Position numbers and translations under genes: made by a program. DNA of 64,000 bases from Pedobacter schmidteae (lineage in GTDB: Bacteria > Bacteroidota > Bacteroidia > Sphingobacteriales > Sphingobacteriaceae): the NCBI RefSeq assembly GCF_900564155.1, contig NZ_LS999839.1:3655097-3719096 (forward strand), in the 5' to 3' direction. The notes below the pieces were generated by a model. It saw only the letters and a program-made list of their open reading frames with translations, was not told the DNA's origin and did not search any database. Below are positions 26,841 to 35,104 of this stretch, piece by piece (the stretch's first letter is position 1; each line of letters begins with the position of its first letter).

Positions 26841-28298
26841 ATGACTGAAGAAAATAAAGATTCAGTAGCAAGTAGTTCAAGAAGGAATTTTATTAAGACG
26901 ACTGCATTGGCAGCGGCAGGATTTATGATCGTGCCGCGCCATGTATTGGGTGGCAGAGGGTTTCTGGCACCAAGCGACAGGCTGATGGTTGCCGGTGTAG
27001 GCGTTGGCGGAAAAGGTCAGAGCAATCTGGCCAATATTTATAACGGTGGTAAATCGGAAATTGCATTTCTCTGCGATGTAGATGACCGAAGAGCTGCCAA
27101 CTCCGTTAAGAGTTTTCCGAAAGCGAAGTATTATAAGGACTATCGTGAAATGCTGGACAAGGATGGTAAAAATATTGATGGTGTAGTAGTTTCTACGCCT
27201 GATCATAACCATGCTATGATAGCAATGGCGGCTATGCAACTGGGTAAACATGTTTACGTAGAAAAGCCGTTGACCCATGATATTTATGAAGCCAGGAAAT
27301 TGACCGAGGCTGCCAGCCGTTATCAGGTGGTTACTCAAATGGGCAATCAGGGATCGTCGGGTGATGGGGTAAGACAATTGCAGGAATGGTATGATGCCGG
27401 AGTGATTGGGAAGGTGCATACTGTTTATTGCTGGACTGACCGTCCGTCGTGGCCTCAGGGAATTTTATGGCCCTCAACTAATGGTGAAATACCCAGGGAG
27501 CTGGATTGGGACCTTTGGCTAGGCAGTGCGCCATATAAGCCTTATATTGAAAAACTGGTTCCTTTTAACTGGCGAGGCTGGTGGGATTATGGTACTGGTG
27601 CCATAGGAGATATGGGCTGCCATTTGGTAGAACCGCCTTTTAAAGTACTGGGATTAGATACGCCTATTGATGTACAGTGCAGCGTGGGCAGTATTTATGT
27701 GGATGAATTTAAAAGAGGGTATTTTCCCGACAGTTGCCCACCTTCAAGTCATGTGATCATGACCTTTGAGAAAACGAAAAAGACAAAAGGTAATGTGCAG
27801 ATCCATTGGATGGATGGGGGGATTAAACCTGCACGTCCGGCCGAACTGGGACCTAACGAACCATTTGGTACCAATGGAGTAATTTTTGAGGGTACAAAAG
27901 GTAAAATGATGTGTGGTGTATATGGTGCTGATCCGAGATTGCTGCCTTTGTCGAGAAACAGCGAAGTACATACCAAGCAGAAGCTGGAGCGTGTAAAAGG
28001 AGGTGTAGAGGGGCATTACTGGCAATGGGCAGAGGCTGCTATTGCCGGTTACGGAAAAATATCATTGAGCTCGCCATTTGAAATTGCCGGACCACTTACG
28101 GAAACGTTATTGATTGCCAACCTGGCCATACGGGGAACTGATGTACAGAAACCAAAGGCAAATGGTAAGGGTTTTGATTACCCGGGAAGAGATATCAAGT
28201 TGCTATGGGATAAGGATAACTTAAGGGTAACGAATTTTGATGAGGTAAATCAGTTTGTGAAACGTGAATATCGTAAAGGATGGAGTTTGGGTGTGTAA
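26841..28298 (+). CDS. Tat-exported Gfo/Idh/MocA-family oxidoreductase (second copy type)
   Basis: 485 residues with the Tat signal SSRRNFIKTTALAAAGFMIVPRHVLGG. A Rossmann segment (RLMVAGVGVGGKGQSNLANIYNGGKSEIAFLCDVDD) is followed by GVVVSTPDHNHAMIAMAAMQLGKHVYVEKPLTHDIYEARKL with the EKP lysine. The C-terminal part has WRGWWDYGTGAIGDMGCHLVEPPFKVLGL. It is a different subfamily from the gene at 22059: longer, with VVTQMGNQGSSGDGVRQLQEWYDAGVIGKV. It starts 29 bp after the DUF1080 gene and closes the operon before a terminator. One enzyme probably oxidises the glycoside and the other reduces the released 3-keto sugar, or they differ in substrate (inference). Confidence 0.93.
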   Translation: MTEENKDSVASSSRRNFIKTTALAAAGFMIVPRHVLGGRGFLAPSDRLMVAGVGVGGKGQSNLANIYNGGKSEIAFLCDVDDRRAANSVKSFPKAKYYKDYREMLDKDGKNIDGVVVSTPDHNHAMIAMAAMQLGKHVYVEKPLTHDIYEARKLTEAASRYQVVTQMGNQGSSGDGVRQLQEWYDAGVIGKVHTVYCWTDRPSWPQGILWPSTNGEIPRELDWDLWLGSAPYKPYIEKLVPFNWRGWWDYGTGAIGDMGCHLVEPPFKVLGLDTPIDVQCSVGSIYVDEFKRGYFPDSCPPSSHVIMTFEKTKKTKGNVQIHWMDGGIKPARPAELGPNEPFGTNGVIFEGTKGKMMCGVYGADPRLLPLSRNSEVHTKQKLERVKGGVEGHYWQWAEAAIAGYGKISLSSPFEIAGPLTETLLIANLAIRGTDVQKPKANGKGFDYPGRDIKLLWDKDNLRVTNFDEVNQFVKREYRKGWSLGV

Positions 28299-28303
28299 AT
28301 GAC

Positions 28304-28338
28304 AAAAAAAGACAACCTTAGGGTTGCCTTTTTTTGTA
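28304..28338 (+). terminator. Intrinsic terminator after the 3-keto-glycoside operon
   Basis: An A-run and GACAACC (28304-28317) pair with GGTTGCC and a run of seven T (28322-28335), with loop TTAG and one A-C mismatch. It lies 5 bp after the stop codon. Confidence 0.85.
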
Positions 28339-28524
28339 TCAGGATATTTTGTAAAAATCCTGATTGAAATTTTATTTTTATTCAGATATCTATTTAGTCG
28401 TTAAAACTAATATTGTATGGTAAACGAGTAGAAAAGCTTCGATAAACGTTGTTGTTTTTTTAATTAAAGTCAATATCATTTAAGCTTTCGACCTTTGGTA
28501 AGGAAGCATTAAATGTTATTGATT

Positions 28525-29397
28525 ATGGAACAAATTAAAATTTGGGTAACCATAACCCCCAGAGACTCCTATGTTATAGACCGATATTTAAATGATGTCG
28601 GTAAAATAAGCCTGCTTAGTACAGATGATGAAGCCATATTGGCACGTAAAATACGGAATGGAGATGAAGCTGCTGTACAGGAACTAATTATACGTAATTT
28701 GAGATTTGTGATATCTGTAGCCAAAAAATATCAACAGAGAGGGCTAAAACTGGCTGATTTGATTAGCGAAGGTAATATTGGTCTGATAAAAGCTGCACAG
28801 CGTTTTGATGAAACCAGAGGGTTTAAGTTTATATCTTTTGCGGTTTGGTGGATCAGGCAGTCTATTCTACTGGCTATTGCTGAACAAAAGCGTATGGTAC
28901 GTCTTCCGGCCAGTCAGCTGGCGGGTATTAGTCAGGTGAACAGGGCCATTGCTGTGCTGGAACAACGACTGGAGCGGATGCCTACATTGGAAGAGCTGGC
29001 AGAGTATACTACACTTTCGGAGAATAAAGTTGCCACTTATATGGATCTTGCATTGCATACCTATTCGCTGGATACGGTTGTTAACCAGGAATCGGGGCTG
29101 ACCTTAATGGATACGTTGGATGACCGGCAGTTGCCTGGGAGTGATCATCTGACAATTAAAACTTCTTTTTTTGCAGATGTAAATAAGGCATTACATGTTT
29201 TGCCCAAACGGGAACGGAAAATTATGACGCTATACTATGGGCTAAATGGGTGCACAAAAATGAGTCTGGAAGAAATGCAACCTATTTTTAATCTGGGCAG
29301 GGAAAGAATAAGACAATTGAGAGATAAGGCGCACAGAACGCTTCATTCGAAGTGTGGTCATATTTTGGCCGGATATTTTAACAAAGAAGAAATTTGA
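28525..29397 (+). CDS. RpoD-like group 2 sigma-70 factor
   Basis: About 290 residues from the ATG at 28525, whose start (MEQIKIWVTITPRDS...DRYLNDVGKISLLSTDDE) matches the layout of the Bacteroidota primary sigma factor. Region 2 is well kept (NLRFVISVAKKYQQRGLKLADLISEGNIGLIKAAQRFDETRGFKFISFAVWWIRQSI). Region 4 departs from the primary factor: EEMQPIFNLGRERIRQLRDKAHRTLHSKC, where the primary factor typically has EEIGE-F-LTRERVRQIKEKA. It lacks region 1.1, as primary factors of this phylum also do. I read it as a second, non-essential RpoD-type factor; the true rpoD should be elsewhere in the genome. An in-frame ATG at 28513 is less likely. Confidence 0.88.
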   Translation: MEQIKIWVTITPRDSYVIDRYLNDVGKISLLSTDDEAILARKIRNGDEAAVQELIIRNLRFVISVAKKYQQRGLKLADLISEGNIGLIKAAQRFDETRGFKFISFAVWWIRQSILLAIAEQKRMVRLPASQLAGISQVNRAIAVLEQRLERMPTLEELAEYTTLSENKVATYMDLALHTYSLDTVVNQESGLTLMDTLDDRQLPGSDHLTIKTSFFADVNKALHVLPKRERKIMTLYYGLNGCTKMSLEEMQPIFNLGRERIRQLRDKAHRTLHSKCGHILAGYFNKEEI

Positions 29398-29461
29398 ATC
29401 CAAAAATGGGGTAGAAATAATCCTGAGGCGGTAAAAAAAAGTAGAGCCATAAAAAAAATCA

Positions 29462-29492
29462 TTTGGTGAAAATCCAATAATTATTAACTTTA
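29462..29492 (+). promoter_or_regulatory. Bacteroidota-type promoter of the histone-like gene
   Basis: TTTG (29462-29465) and TAACTTTA (29485-29492) with a 19-nt spacer match the -33 TTTG / -7 TAnnTTTG pattern. The ATG follows 44 bp downstream. Confidence 0.6.
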
Positions 29493-29536
29493 GAGCGTTA
29501 TATCATATATTTTAAAATCTTAAACGAAAGAAAAAC

Positions 29537-29713
29537 ATGGAAAAATTTTCAAAATTGAAAGAACTAATCGCTGGCGTAGAGGCTGATGCAGACAAATTTT
29601 ATAATTCAGGTAACGGTGCTGCTGGTACCAGAGTACGTAAAGCTATGCAGGATTTAAAAGGTCTTGCTCAAGAAATTCGTACTGAAGTGACTGAGAAAAA
29701 GAATGCAAAGTAA
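29537..29713 (+). CDS. Histone H1-like small DNA-binding protein
   Basis: A 58-residue protein: start MEKFSKLKELIAGVEADADK, centre FYNSGNGAAGTRVRKAM, end QEIRTEVTEKKNAK. It matches the short Hc1/histone-H1-like family found across Bacteroidota, with the typical N-K/G-AAGTRxRKA segment and a charged helical tail. It probably binds DNA as an abundant nucleoid protein. It has its own promoter and terminator, so it is monocistronic, and the purine-rich AAAGAAAAAC before the ATG suits ribosome binding in this phylum. It is short and easily missed by gene callers. Confidence 0.88.
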   Translation: MEKFSKLKELIAGVEADADKFYNSGNGAAGTRVRKAMQDLKGLAQEIRTEVTEKKNAK

Positions 29714-29732
29714 TATTCTTTGATTATTTTTG

Positions 29733-29766
29733 AAAAGGCCCGCAATTTGTGGGCCTTTCTTGTTTT
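29733..29766 (+). terminator. Intrinsic terminator of the histone-like gene
   Basis: AAAGGCCC (29734-29741) pairs with GGGCCTTT (29751-29758), extended by G-T and C-G pairs over a 5-nt loop, and followed by CTTGTTTTT. It ends just before dinB. Confidence 0.88.
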
Positions 29767-29772
29767 TAGTTC

Positions 29773-30873
29773 ATGGACAACATAGACAAAAGTCAGCACC
29801 GTAAAATAATCCATATTGATATGGATTCATTTTATGCATCCGTAGAACAGCGGGATAATCCTGATTTGGCCGGAAAAGCTATTGCCGTAGGTGGCTCTCC
29901 GGAAGGGCGTGGAGGAGTGGTGGCCACTGCAAGCTATGAAGCCCGGAAGTTTGGAGTGCATTCGGCCATGCCCTCCAAACAAGCTATAAAACTTTGCCCT
30001 CATCTTATTTTTGTATATCCGCGATTTGCGGTTTATAAAGAAGTATCCGCACAGATCAGGGAGATATTTCATCGGTATACCGATTTGATCCAGCCGTTGT
30101 CTTTGGATGAAGCTTATCTGGATGTGACCCATGATAAATTAGGAATAGGTTCGGCTATTGATATTGCGAAAGAAATTAAGCAGGCCATCAAGGACGAATT
30201 GAAGCTTACTGCTTCAGCTGGTGTTTCAGTGAATAAGTTTGTCGCCAAAATTGCGTCAGATATGAACAAACCTGATGGATTGACTTTTATCGGGCCGTCC
30301 AGGATCGAGAAATTTATAGCCCAGTTGCCTGTCGAGAAATTTCATGGCGTAGGTAAAGTTACCGCGGCAAAGATGAAGGCAAGGGGGCTGCATTACGGTG
30401 CAGACTTAAGGGGGCTATCGGAAACGGAGTTGGCCAATCTATTTGGGAAAAGCGGCAGGTTTTTTTATAAAATAGTAAGGGGGATAGACAATCGGGCCGT
30501 GGAACCGAATCGCGAAACCAAGTCGATAGGTGCGGAAGATACCTTTTCTTACGACCTGACTGAAATAGAGGAGATGAATGCTGAAATAGAGAAGATAGTT
30601 TTAGTGGTGTTTAACCGGATGAAATCGTACAATCTTTATGGGCGCACGGTAACACTAAAAGTCAAATTTGGTAATTTTAAGCAAATAACCAGGAGTAAGT
30701 CTTTTGCGGAAGGAGTAGCCGGTGCCGAACAAATTGCCGATGTGGCAAAAATGTTGTTAAGGGGCATTGATTTTTATGAGCAAGGTGTAAGGCTCCTGGG
30801 GGTTTCCATCTCAAATTTCGAAAATCAACATGGAAAAGAAGGCGAGGGGTATCAGTCGCGCTTGTTTCCGTGA
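29773..30873 (+). CDS. dinB: DNA polymerase IV (Y-family translesion polymerase)
   Basis: 366 residues, full length for the family. Catalytic acidic residues are in HIDMDSFYASVEQRDNP (about residues 14-30) and SLDEAYLDVTHDK (D112, E113). The steric-gate region is at the first of these. SAGVSVNKFVAKIASDMNKPDGLTFI and FHGVGKVTAAKMKARGLHYGADLRGLS form the palm/thumb HhH part, and the little finger ends at LLGVSISNFE. It copies past lesions with low fidelity. No beta-clamp motif is obvious beyond the last residues (YQSRLFP, which may serve). No LexA-like box was seen upstream. Confidence 0.96.
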   Translation: MDNIDKSQHRKIIHIDMDSFYASVEQRDNPDLAGKAIAVGGSPEGRGGVVATASYEARKFGVHSAMPSKQAIKLCPHLIFVYPRFAVYKEVSAQIREIFHRYTDLIQPLSLDEAYLDVTHDKLGIGSAIDIAKEIKQAIKDELKLTASAGVSVNKFVAKIASDMNKPDGLTFIGPSRIEKFIAQLPVEKFHGVGKVTAAKMKARGLHYGADLRGLSETELANLFGKSGRFFYKIVRGIDNRAVEPNRETKSIGAEDTFSYDLTEIEEMNAEIEKIVLVVFNRMKSYNLYGRTVTLKVKFGNFKQITRSKSFAEGVAGAEQIADVAKMLLRGIDFYEQGVRLLGVSISNFENQHGKEGEGYQSRLFP

Positions 30874-31003
30874 TCTGGTATATTTTTGACTTTCTCAAAT
30901 TTTTTGTATTTTTTTTCATAAACTCGTTACAATATCTTAAATTGTATAGGATTATCCATTAAGGATAATGAGCTATATTTAAGAAACAGATATTAAAAAC
31001 ACT

Positions 31004-31594
31004 ATGAAAAAATTATTTTCTCTGATTGCTATTCTTGGTTTGTGTGCAAACTTGAGCATGGCGCAAACACCTGCTGTATCGACAGCGAAAAAAGAAACAG
31101 CAAAGGCTAAGGCTGCTGCAAAAAAGGAGGCCACTAAGGCTAAAGCTGAAGCAAAAAAAGCGGAAGATAAAACGAGTGCAGCTGCAGTGAAGCTTAAAAA
31201 GGATGGTACACCTGATAAGCGTTATGCAAATGCCAAAGAAACAGTTAAAGAAACTGCAAAAGAAACGAAAACTGCAACTAAAAAGGCCGCCGCTAAGGAA
31301 GCAACTGCTGCTGCTGCGACTGTACCCGGAATGAAAAAAGATGGTACACCTGATAAGCGTTATACTGCAAATAAAGAAAAAGCTGCGGCTTCGGTTGCCG
31401 GTGCAAAAAAAGAAGCCGTGGAGGTTAAAAAATCGGCTGCCAGCACAGTTACCAGTGCCAAAGAATATAGGCCTACAGTAGACAGAAGCATGAAAGGGCC
31501 TAATGGTGAGCAAATTTTAACCGGTCCGCGTGGAGGAAAGTACTATATCAATAAAAACGGAAATAAAACATATGTGAAAAGAGAGGCTGAATAA
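31004..31594 (+). CDS. Exported Lys/Ala-rich protein with KKDGTPDKRY repeats and a basic adaptor-like tail
   Basis: 196 residues with a signal peptide (LFSLIAILGLCANLSMAQ). The body is a low-complexity Ala/Lys helix like a histone tail, interrupted twice by KKDGTPDKRY (near residues 65 and 112). The C-terminus, GEQILTGPRGGKYYINKNGNKTYVKR, resembles the PBCV-specific basic adaptor domain (PF08789), a short motif GPRGGxYY--G-K-YV. Function is unknown; a periplasmic or surface polyanion-binding role is a guess. It is monocistronic, with a hairpin terminator downstream. Confidence 0.8.
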   Translation: MKKLFSLIAILGLCANLSMAQTPAVSTAKKETAKAKAAAKKEATKAKAEAKKAEDKTSAAAVKLKKDGTPDKRYANAKETVKETAKETKTATKKAAAKEATAAAATVPGMKKDGTPDKRYTANKEKAAASVAGAKKEAVEVKKSAASTVTSAKEYRPTVDRSMKGPNGEQILTGPRGGKYYINKNGNKTYVKREAE

Positions 31595-31617
31595 GCTTTT
31601 TTGAATGATCATAAAGA

Positions 31618-31652
31618 CAAAAGGCCAGATGTTTTCTGGCCTTTTGTTGTTT
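31618..31652 (+). terminator. Intrinsic terminator
   Basis: CAAAAGGCCAGA (31618-31629) is a perfect complement of TCTGGCCTTTTG (31635-31646), with a 5-nt loop and a T-rich tail. Confidence 0.9.
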
Positions 31653-31685
31653 TAAATCCTAAATTAGAAAACTAATTTATTAAGT

Positions 31686-32087
31686 ATGTCAGACAAGCAG
31701 ATAACCGCAATTACAGAATTGGATAGGTCGCACTACAAAACAAGAGTGTATGCAGGAGGTCATTTTATTTATGCTGATGAACCAGAAGATGTTGGCGGAA
31801 CGGATGAGGGGATGCCACCTGCGGCTTTGTTATTGGCTAGCCTGGGCAGTTGCACTGCCATTACGATAAGAATGTATGCCGACCGGAAAAACTTTAAACT
31901 GGATGGTATTAAAATCGCATTGGCCATTTGCAGAGAGGAGGAGATGAGCAAAGAAACTGTGATTACCAGGAAGATCGAGTTTTCGGGTGATTTAACTGAA
32001 GATGAACGCAAGCGGCTATTTGTGATAGCGGATAAATGCCCTATCCATAAAATTCTAAGCAATCCTATTAAAATTGAAACGAGCTAG
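31686..32087 (+). CDS. OsmC/Ohr-family peroxiredoxin-like protein
   Basis: 133 residues. The two family cysteines are in LLASLGSCTAITIRMYADRK (about residue 57) and IADKCPIHKILSNPIKIET (about residue 118). The N-terminal strand segment (HYKTRVYAGGHFIYADEPEDVGGTDEGMPPAALLL) fits OsmC proteins of the YhfA-like type. It probably reduces organic hydroperoxides in the cytoplasm. It is monocistronic, with no obvious thiol-switch regulator beside it. Confidence 0.9.
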   Translation: MSDKQITAITELDRSHYKTRVYAGGHFIYADEPEDVGGTDEGMPPAALLLASLGSCTAITIRMYADRKNFKLDGIKIALAICREEEMSKETVITRKIEFSGDLTEDERKRLFVIADKCPIHKILSNPIKIETS

Positions 32088-32142
32088 ACTTTATTTGTGA
32101 ACCATATACAATTTAGTACTATAATTACTTAAAACAGTACAA

Positions 32143-32514
32143 TTATCCGGAGATGGCCAGTTGAGTCCGTACCTTACTGATCAGGTTTTCGATGTCGAAT
32201 GGTTTTGAGAGAAAATCATTTGGCGAACCGGGTAGCTTTAATAGGTTTTGTAAATTATGGGTTGCTGATATCATTACTATAGGAATGTATTTGAAAATGG
32301 CATGTGATTTAATCGATTTGCAAATTTCCCTTCCATCCATTCCTGCAAGCATGACATCTAACAAAATAAGGTCGGGCCTGATGGAAGTGATCACATCAAA
32401 TATATTTTTTCCATTTGTTAAGGTAGAAACTTCGTATCCCTCGTCTTCCAGGATGATCTTAATGACATCAACTATCTCCCGATCATCATCTACCGCCAAT
32501 ATCTTTTTGGACAT
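32143..32514 (-). CDS. Single-domain response regulator (CheY-like receiver)
   Basis: 123 residues from the ATG at 32514 (MSKKILAVDDDREIVDVIKIILEDEGYEV). The acidic pocket DDD is at residues 9-11, the phospho-acceptor Asp is in PDLILLDVMLAGMDG, the Thr/Ser switch is in IPIVMISAT, and the Lys is in FLSKPFD. There is no output domain. A longer frame to 32766 runs into the divergent exonuclease gene and lacks family similarity, so it is rejected. It may relay phosphate between kinases; its partner kinase is not in the window. Confidence 0.88.
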   Translation of the reverse strand: MSKKILAVDDDREIVDVIKIILEDEGYEVSTLTNGKNIFDVITSIRPDLILLDVMLAGMDGREICKSIKSHAIFKYIPIVMISATHNLQNLLKLPGSPNDFLSKPFDIENLISKVRTQLAISG

Positions 32515-32665
32515 ACGTTTTTTAAATTTAATTACGATAAATGGATATGCCATTTGCGTGCCACAGATAATTTGAAATAAAAAAGAATAAACAAAAGAAA
32601 TATTTAATGGTTGTTTGCTAATATTATTAGCATATTTGTGTTGTGAATTGTATAATATTGTTGCC

Positions 32666-34036
32666 ATGTTGTATGCAGTAGTAGATATTGAAACCACGGG
32701 TGGTTTTGCTTCGGGAAATGGAATAACCGAAATTTCTATCAGGGTGCATGATGGGCAGAAGGTCATCAGTGTTTATGAAACGCTAATTAATCCGGAGCAG
32801 GATATTCCGCTTTATATTGCTTCCCTGACGGGCATTAGTGATGATATGGTTAAGGATGCACCGGTATTTGGTGAGGTGGCAGCCGAGATTTATGAAATTT
32901 TGCACGATAAAATATTTGTAGCGCATAATGTTAACTTTGATTTTTCTTTTGTCAAACATCATTTGTCTTTAAGTGGCTACAACCTGAACTGTAAAAAACT
33001 ATGTACCGTAAGAATGAGCCGTAAGCTATTGCCTGGACATAGTTCTTATAGTTTGGGTAAGCTTTGTACTGCTTTAGGTATCGCTATTAACAACAGGCAT
33101 AGAGCTGGAGGGGATGCTGAGGCGACGGCCGAGTTGCTGACTATTTTGTTGGCATCGGATAGGGAAGGAGTAATTGCGCAAACGCTTAGCCGCTTGTCGA
33201 AAGAGCAACAGCTACCTCCAAATTTACCCAGGGCCGAGGTAGACAAGCTGCCGCGAATGCCTGGGGTTTATTATTTTAAAGACCAGAAAGGTGCGGTAAT
33301 TTATGTTGGGAAGGCTAAAAATATTTATAAAAGAGTATGTTCTCATTTTACGGGTACCAATACCGGAAAACAGCGTCAGGATTTTCTTAAAAATATTTAT
33401 ACCATCGATTTTGAAGTCTGCGGAACGGAACTGATGGCTTTTATACTGGAGGCTACAGAGATTAAACGAATATGGCCCGAAAATAATCGGGCATTAAAGC
33501 GGTACGAGCAAAAATATGCCTTATATGGATTTGAAGACCAGAAGGGATATTTGCGTTTGGGTATTGATAAGTACAAAAAGCAAGGGAATGTATTGTATAG
33601 TTTTAATACTTTGCTGGATGGGTACGATTTATTGAGACTTTTGATCAAAGAACATTTGCTTTGTGAAAAGCTGTGTTACATCCAAAGAAACAGAATTAGT
33701 TGTACGGCACATGAAGAGGGAAAATGTAGTGGTGCTTGTGTAGGTAAGGAATCGGCGGCGTCTTATAATGTTAGGGTAAAATATGCCATGGCTTATTTAA
33801 AATCTATACTCCCTACTTTTGCTGTAATAGGTGAAGGCAGGACAGCCGATGAACAGAGCTGTTTGTTGGTAGAACAAGGCAAGTTTTATGGCATGGGCTA
33901 CATTTCCTATCATGCGGATATTAATGGCACAGAGATGCTGAAATCGGCATTGCAGCCTTTCCCATCGGATGACTACATACTAAATTTAATCAATCATCAT
34001 GTTCAACAGTTTCCTCAGACAAAAATAACAGTCTGA
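32666..34036 (+). CDS. DnaQ-like exonuclease fused to GIY-YIG nuclease domain
   Basis: About 456 residues from the ATG at 32666 (MLYAVVDIETTGG). The DEDDh exonuclease has Exo I DIETTG, Exo II VAHNVNFDFSFV and Exo III HRAGGDAEATAELL within the first 170 residues. A UvrC/Cho-type GIY-YIG domain follows at about 205-285: LPRMPGVYYFKDQKGAVIYVGKAKNIYKRVCSHFTG. A C-terminal region of ~170 residues contains CEKLCYIQRNRISCTAHEEGKCSGACVGKE, with several Cys. The fusion is known in Bacteroidota and other phyla and probably acts in DNA repair, incising and trimming. The start at 32615 was rejected, as it lacks family similarity. Confidence 0.9.
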   Translation: MLYAVVDIETTGGFASGNGITEISIRVHDGQKVISVYETLINPEQDIPLYIASLTGISDDMVKDAPVFGEVAAEIYEILHDKIFVAHNVNFDFSFVKHHLSLSGYNLNCKKLCTVRMSRKLLPGHSSYSLGKLCTALGIAINNRHRAGGDAEATAELLTILLASDREGVIAQTLSRLSKEQQLPPNLPRAEVDKLPRMPGVYYFKDQKGAVIYVGKAKNIYKRVCSHFTGTNTGKQRQDFLKNIYTIDFEVCGTELMAFILEATEIKRIWPENNRALKRYEQKYALYGFEDQKGYLRLGIDKYKKQGNVLYSFNTLLDGYDLLRLLIKEHLLCEKLCYIQRNRISCTAHEEGKCSGACVGKESAASYNVRVKYAMAYLKSILPTFAVIGEGRTADEQSCLLVEQGKFYGMGYISYHADINGTEMLKSALQPFPSDDYILNLINHHVQQFPQTKITV

Positions 34037-34071
34037 TTTATACGTTTGTTATCAGAAAAAACATAAATAGA

Positions 34072-34103
34072 TTTGCGTGTTTACTTCTTAAAATTTATCT
34101 TTG
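34072..34103 (+). promoter_or_regulatory. Promoter of tRNA-Arg
   Basis: TTTG (34072-34075) and TATCTTTG (34096-34103), separated by 20 nt, match the Bacteroidota -33/-7 consensus exactly. The mature tRNA begins 19 nt downstream. Confidence 0.75.
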
Positions 34104-34122
34104 CCCCTCCTAACAGGGAGAT

Positions 34123-34196
34123 GCCTTGGTAGCTCAGCTGGATAGAGCAACGGTTTTCTAAACCGTGGGTCAGGGGTTCGAGTCCCTTCCAGGGTA
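34123..34196 (+). tRNA. tRNA-Arg (anticodon TCT)
   Basis: A 74-nt cloverleaf. The acceptor GCCTTGG pairs with CCAGGGT with G-T wobbles. The D arm is GCTC-AGCTGGATA-GAGC, the anticodon stem ACGGT/ACCGT holds loop TTTCTAA (anticodon TCT), and the T arm is AGGGG-TTCGAGT-CCCTT. CCA is not encoded. A promoter lies upstream and a hairpin terminator directly downstream. The AT-rich accessory patch begins right after it. Confidence 0.93.
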
Positions 34197-34199
34197 CTG

Positions 34200-34232
34200 A
34201 AAAGCTTCTAGTGGAAACTAGGAGCTTTTATA
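34200..34232 (+). terminator. Terminator after tRNA-Arg
   Basis: AAAAGCTTCTAGT (34200-34212) pairs with ACTAGGAGCTTTT (34217-34229) around loop GGAA, with one T-G wobble. Confidence 0.8.
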
Positions 34233-34290
34233 TTTTATAACCTTTTTCAATTTTATTGTTTTTGTATCGATAGCAATTTGTATACGGCTA

Positions 34291-34887
34291 TTAGTTAGAA
34301 TTAGTCATGCGTTGTGATTTCTTCTTTTCATTATAATCATCTAATTCCTTCTCTAATGCACCAGTAGGTTTGAAGTAGATTGCTATTTTCTTTTTTGAAA
34401 GTTTCCATTCTGGCACAAAAAGCGCTTCTATGTTGTAATTTTGATTGGTTTCCCAGACAGTCAATTTACGGCCAGTCTTGTTATCCTTTGATTGTTCTCT
34501 AGGTTTACCTTTTTGATTTGTAAAATAATCAACAATTTTATTGTTCAACTCTGGTGTTGCTTCCCTTGAGTCGTAACTTGCATCTTTTCCAATAAATATC
34601 CGAAGCTCGTCTAGCCTGTCACTTAAAAAAATTGGCTCTAATACTCCTTGAATGTGAGTGCCCTCTATTTCTGTTAAGAAATTTTTTCTGTCTGAATCGC
34701 CGGAACGTGTTTTTGTAAACTGTTCTTTTAAAACTCTTCGCTTAATATAATTTCTAACTAGATGATCATAATCGTAATCGTTCATTCCAAGCTTGAAGTC
34801 TAGATAGCAGTCATTTTCCAAGTTTAACCACTTACATCCAGAAATTATTATGCAAAATAATAATCCAATAAAAATGATCCCTTTCAT
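34291..34887 (-). CDS. Small hypothetical lipoprotein
   Basis: 198 residues. A lipoprotein signal (IIFIGLLFCIIISGC, lipobox ISGC) is followed by a charged, soluble domain that I do not recognise: DCYLDFKLGMNDYDYDHLVRNYIKR near the start, VWETNQNYNIEALFVPEW near residue 150. The fragment LDFKLGM is reminiscent of small Bacteroidota envelope lipoproteins, but I cannot name a family. It opens the AT-rich patch behind the tRNA gene and reads toward the tRNA. Confidence 0.75.
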   Translation of the reverse strand: MKGIIFIGLLFCIIISGCKWLNLENDCYLDFKLGMNDYDYDHLVRNYIKRRVLKEQFTKTRSGDSDRKNFLTEIEGTHIQGVLEPIFLSDRLDELRIFIGKDASYDSREATPELNNKIVDYFTNQKGKPREQSKDNKTGRKLTVWETNQNYNIEALFVPEWKLSKKKIAIYFKPTGALEKELDDYNEKKKSQRMTNSN

Positions 34888-35104
34888 TAGTGTTTTTTTT
34901 CTTAATATTTAAGATGGTCAAAAGATAATTTGATTACTCGTCATATCGTGTTCTATTTTGCTGTTTATAATCTTAGTGTCTTTTAGAAGCGAAAGTTATA
35001 GTCCAGTATTCCTATTTAACGTTTTCGTCGATATAGATGGATAATCGTTCTCAGTAATGCTAATCAACCCCGACTTTTCGATACCAGGATCCAGTAAATC
35101 ACAT

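Noticed and set aside
31013..31513. Cys/Phe-rich 166-residue frame opposite the Lys/Ala-rich protein
   Set aside because: It is the antisense shadow of a Lys/Ala-rich coding region; composition has no protein-like pattern.
32515..32766. Long N-terminal extension of the single-domain receiver protein
   Set aside because: It overlaps the divergent exonuclease gene and has no receiver-family similarity; the ATG at 32514 gives the complete domain.
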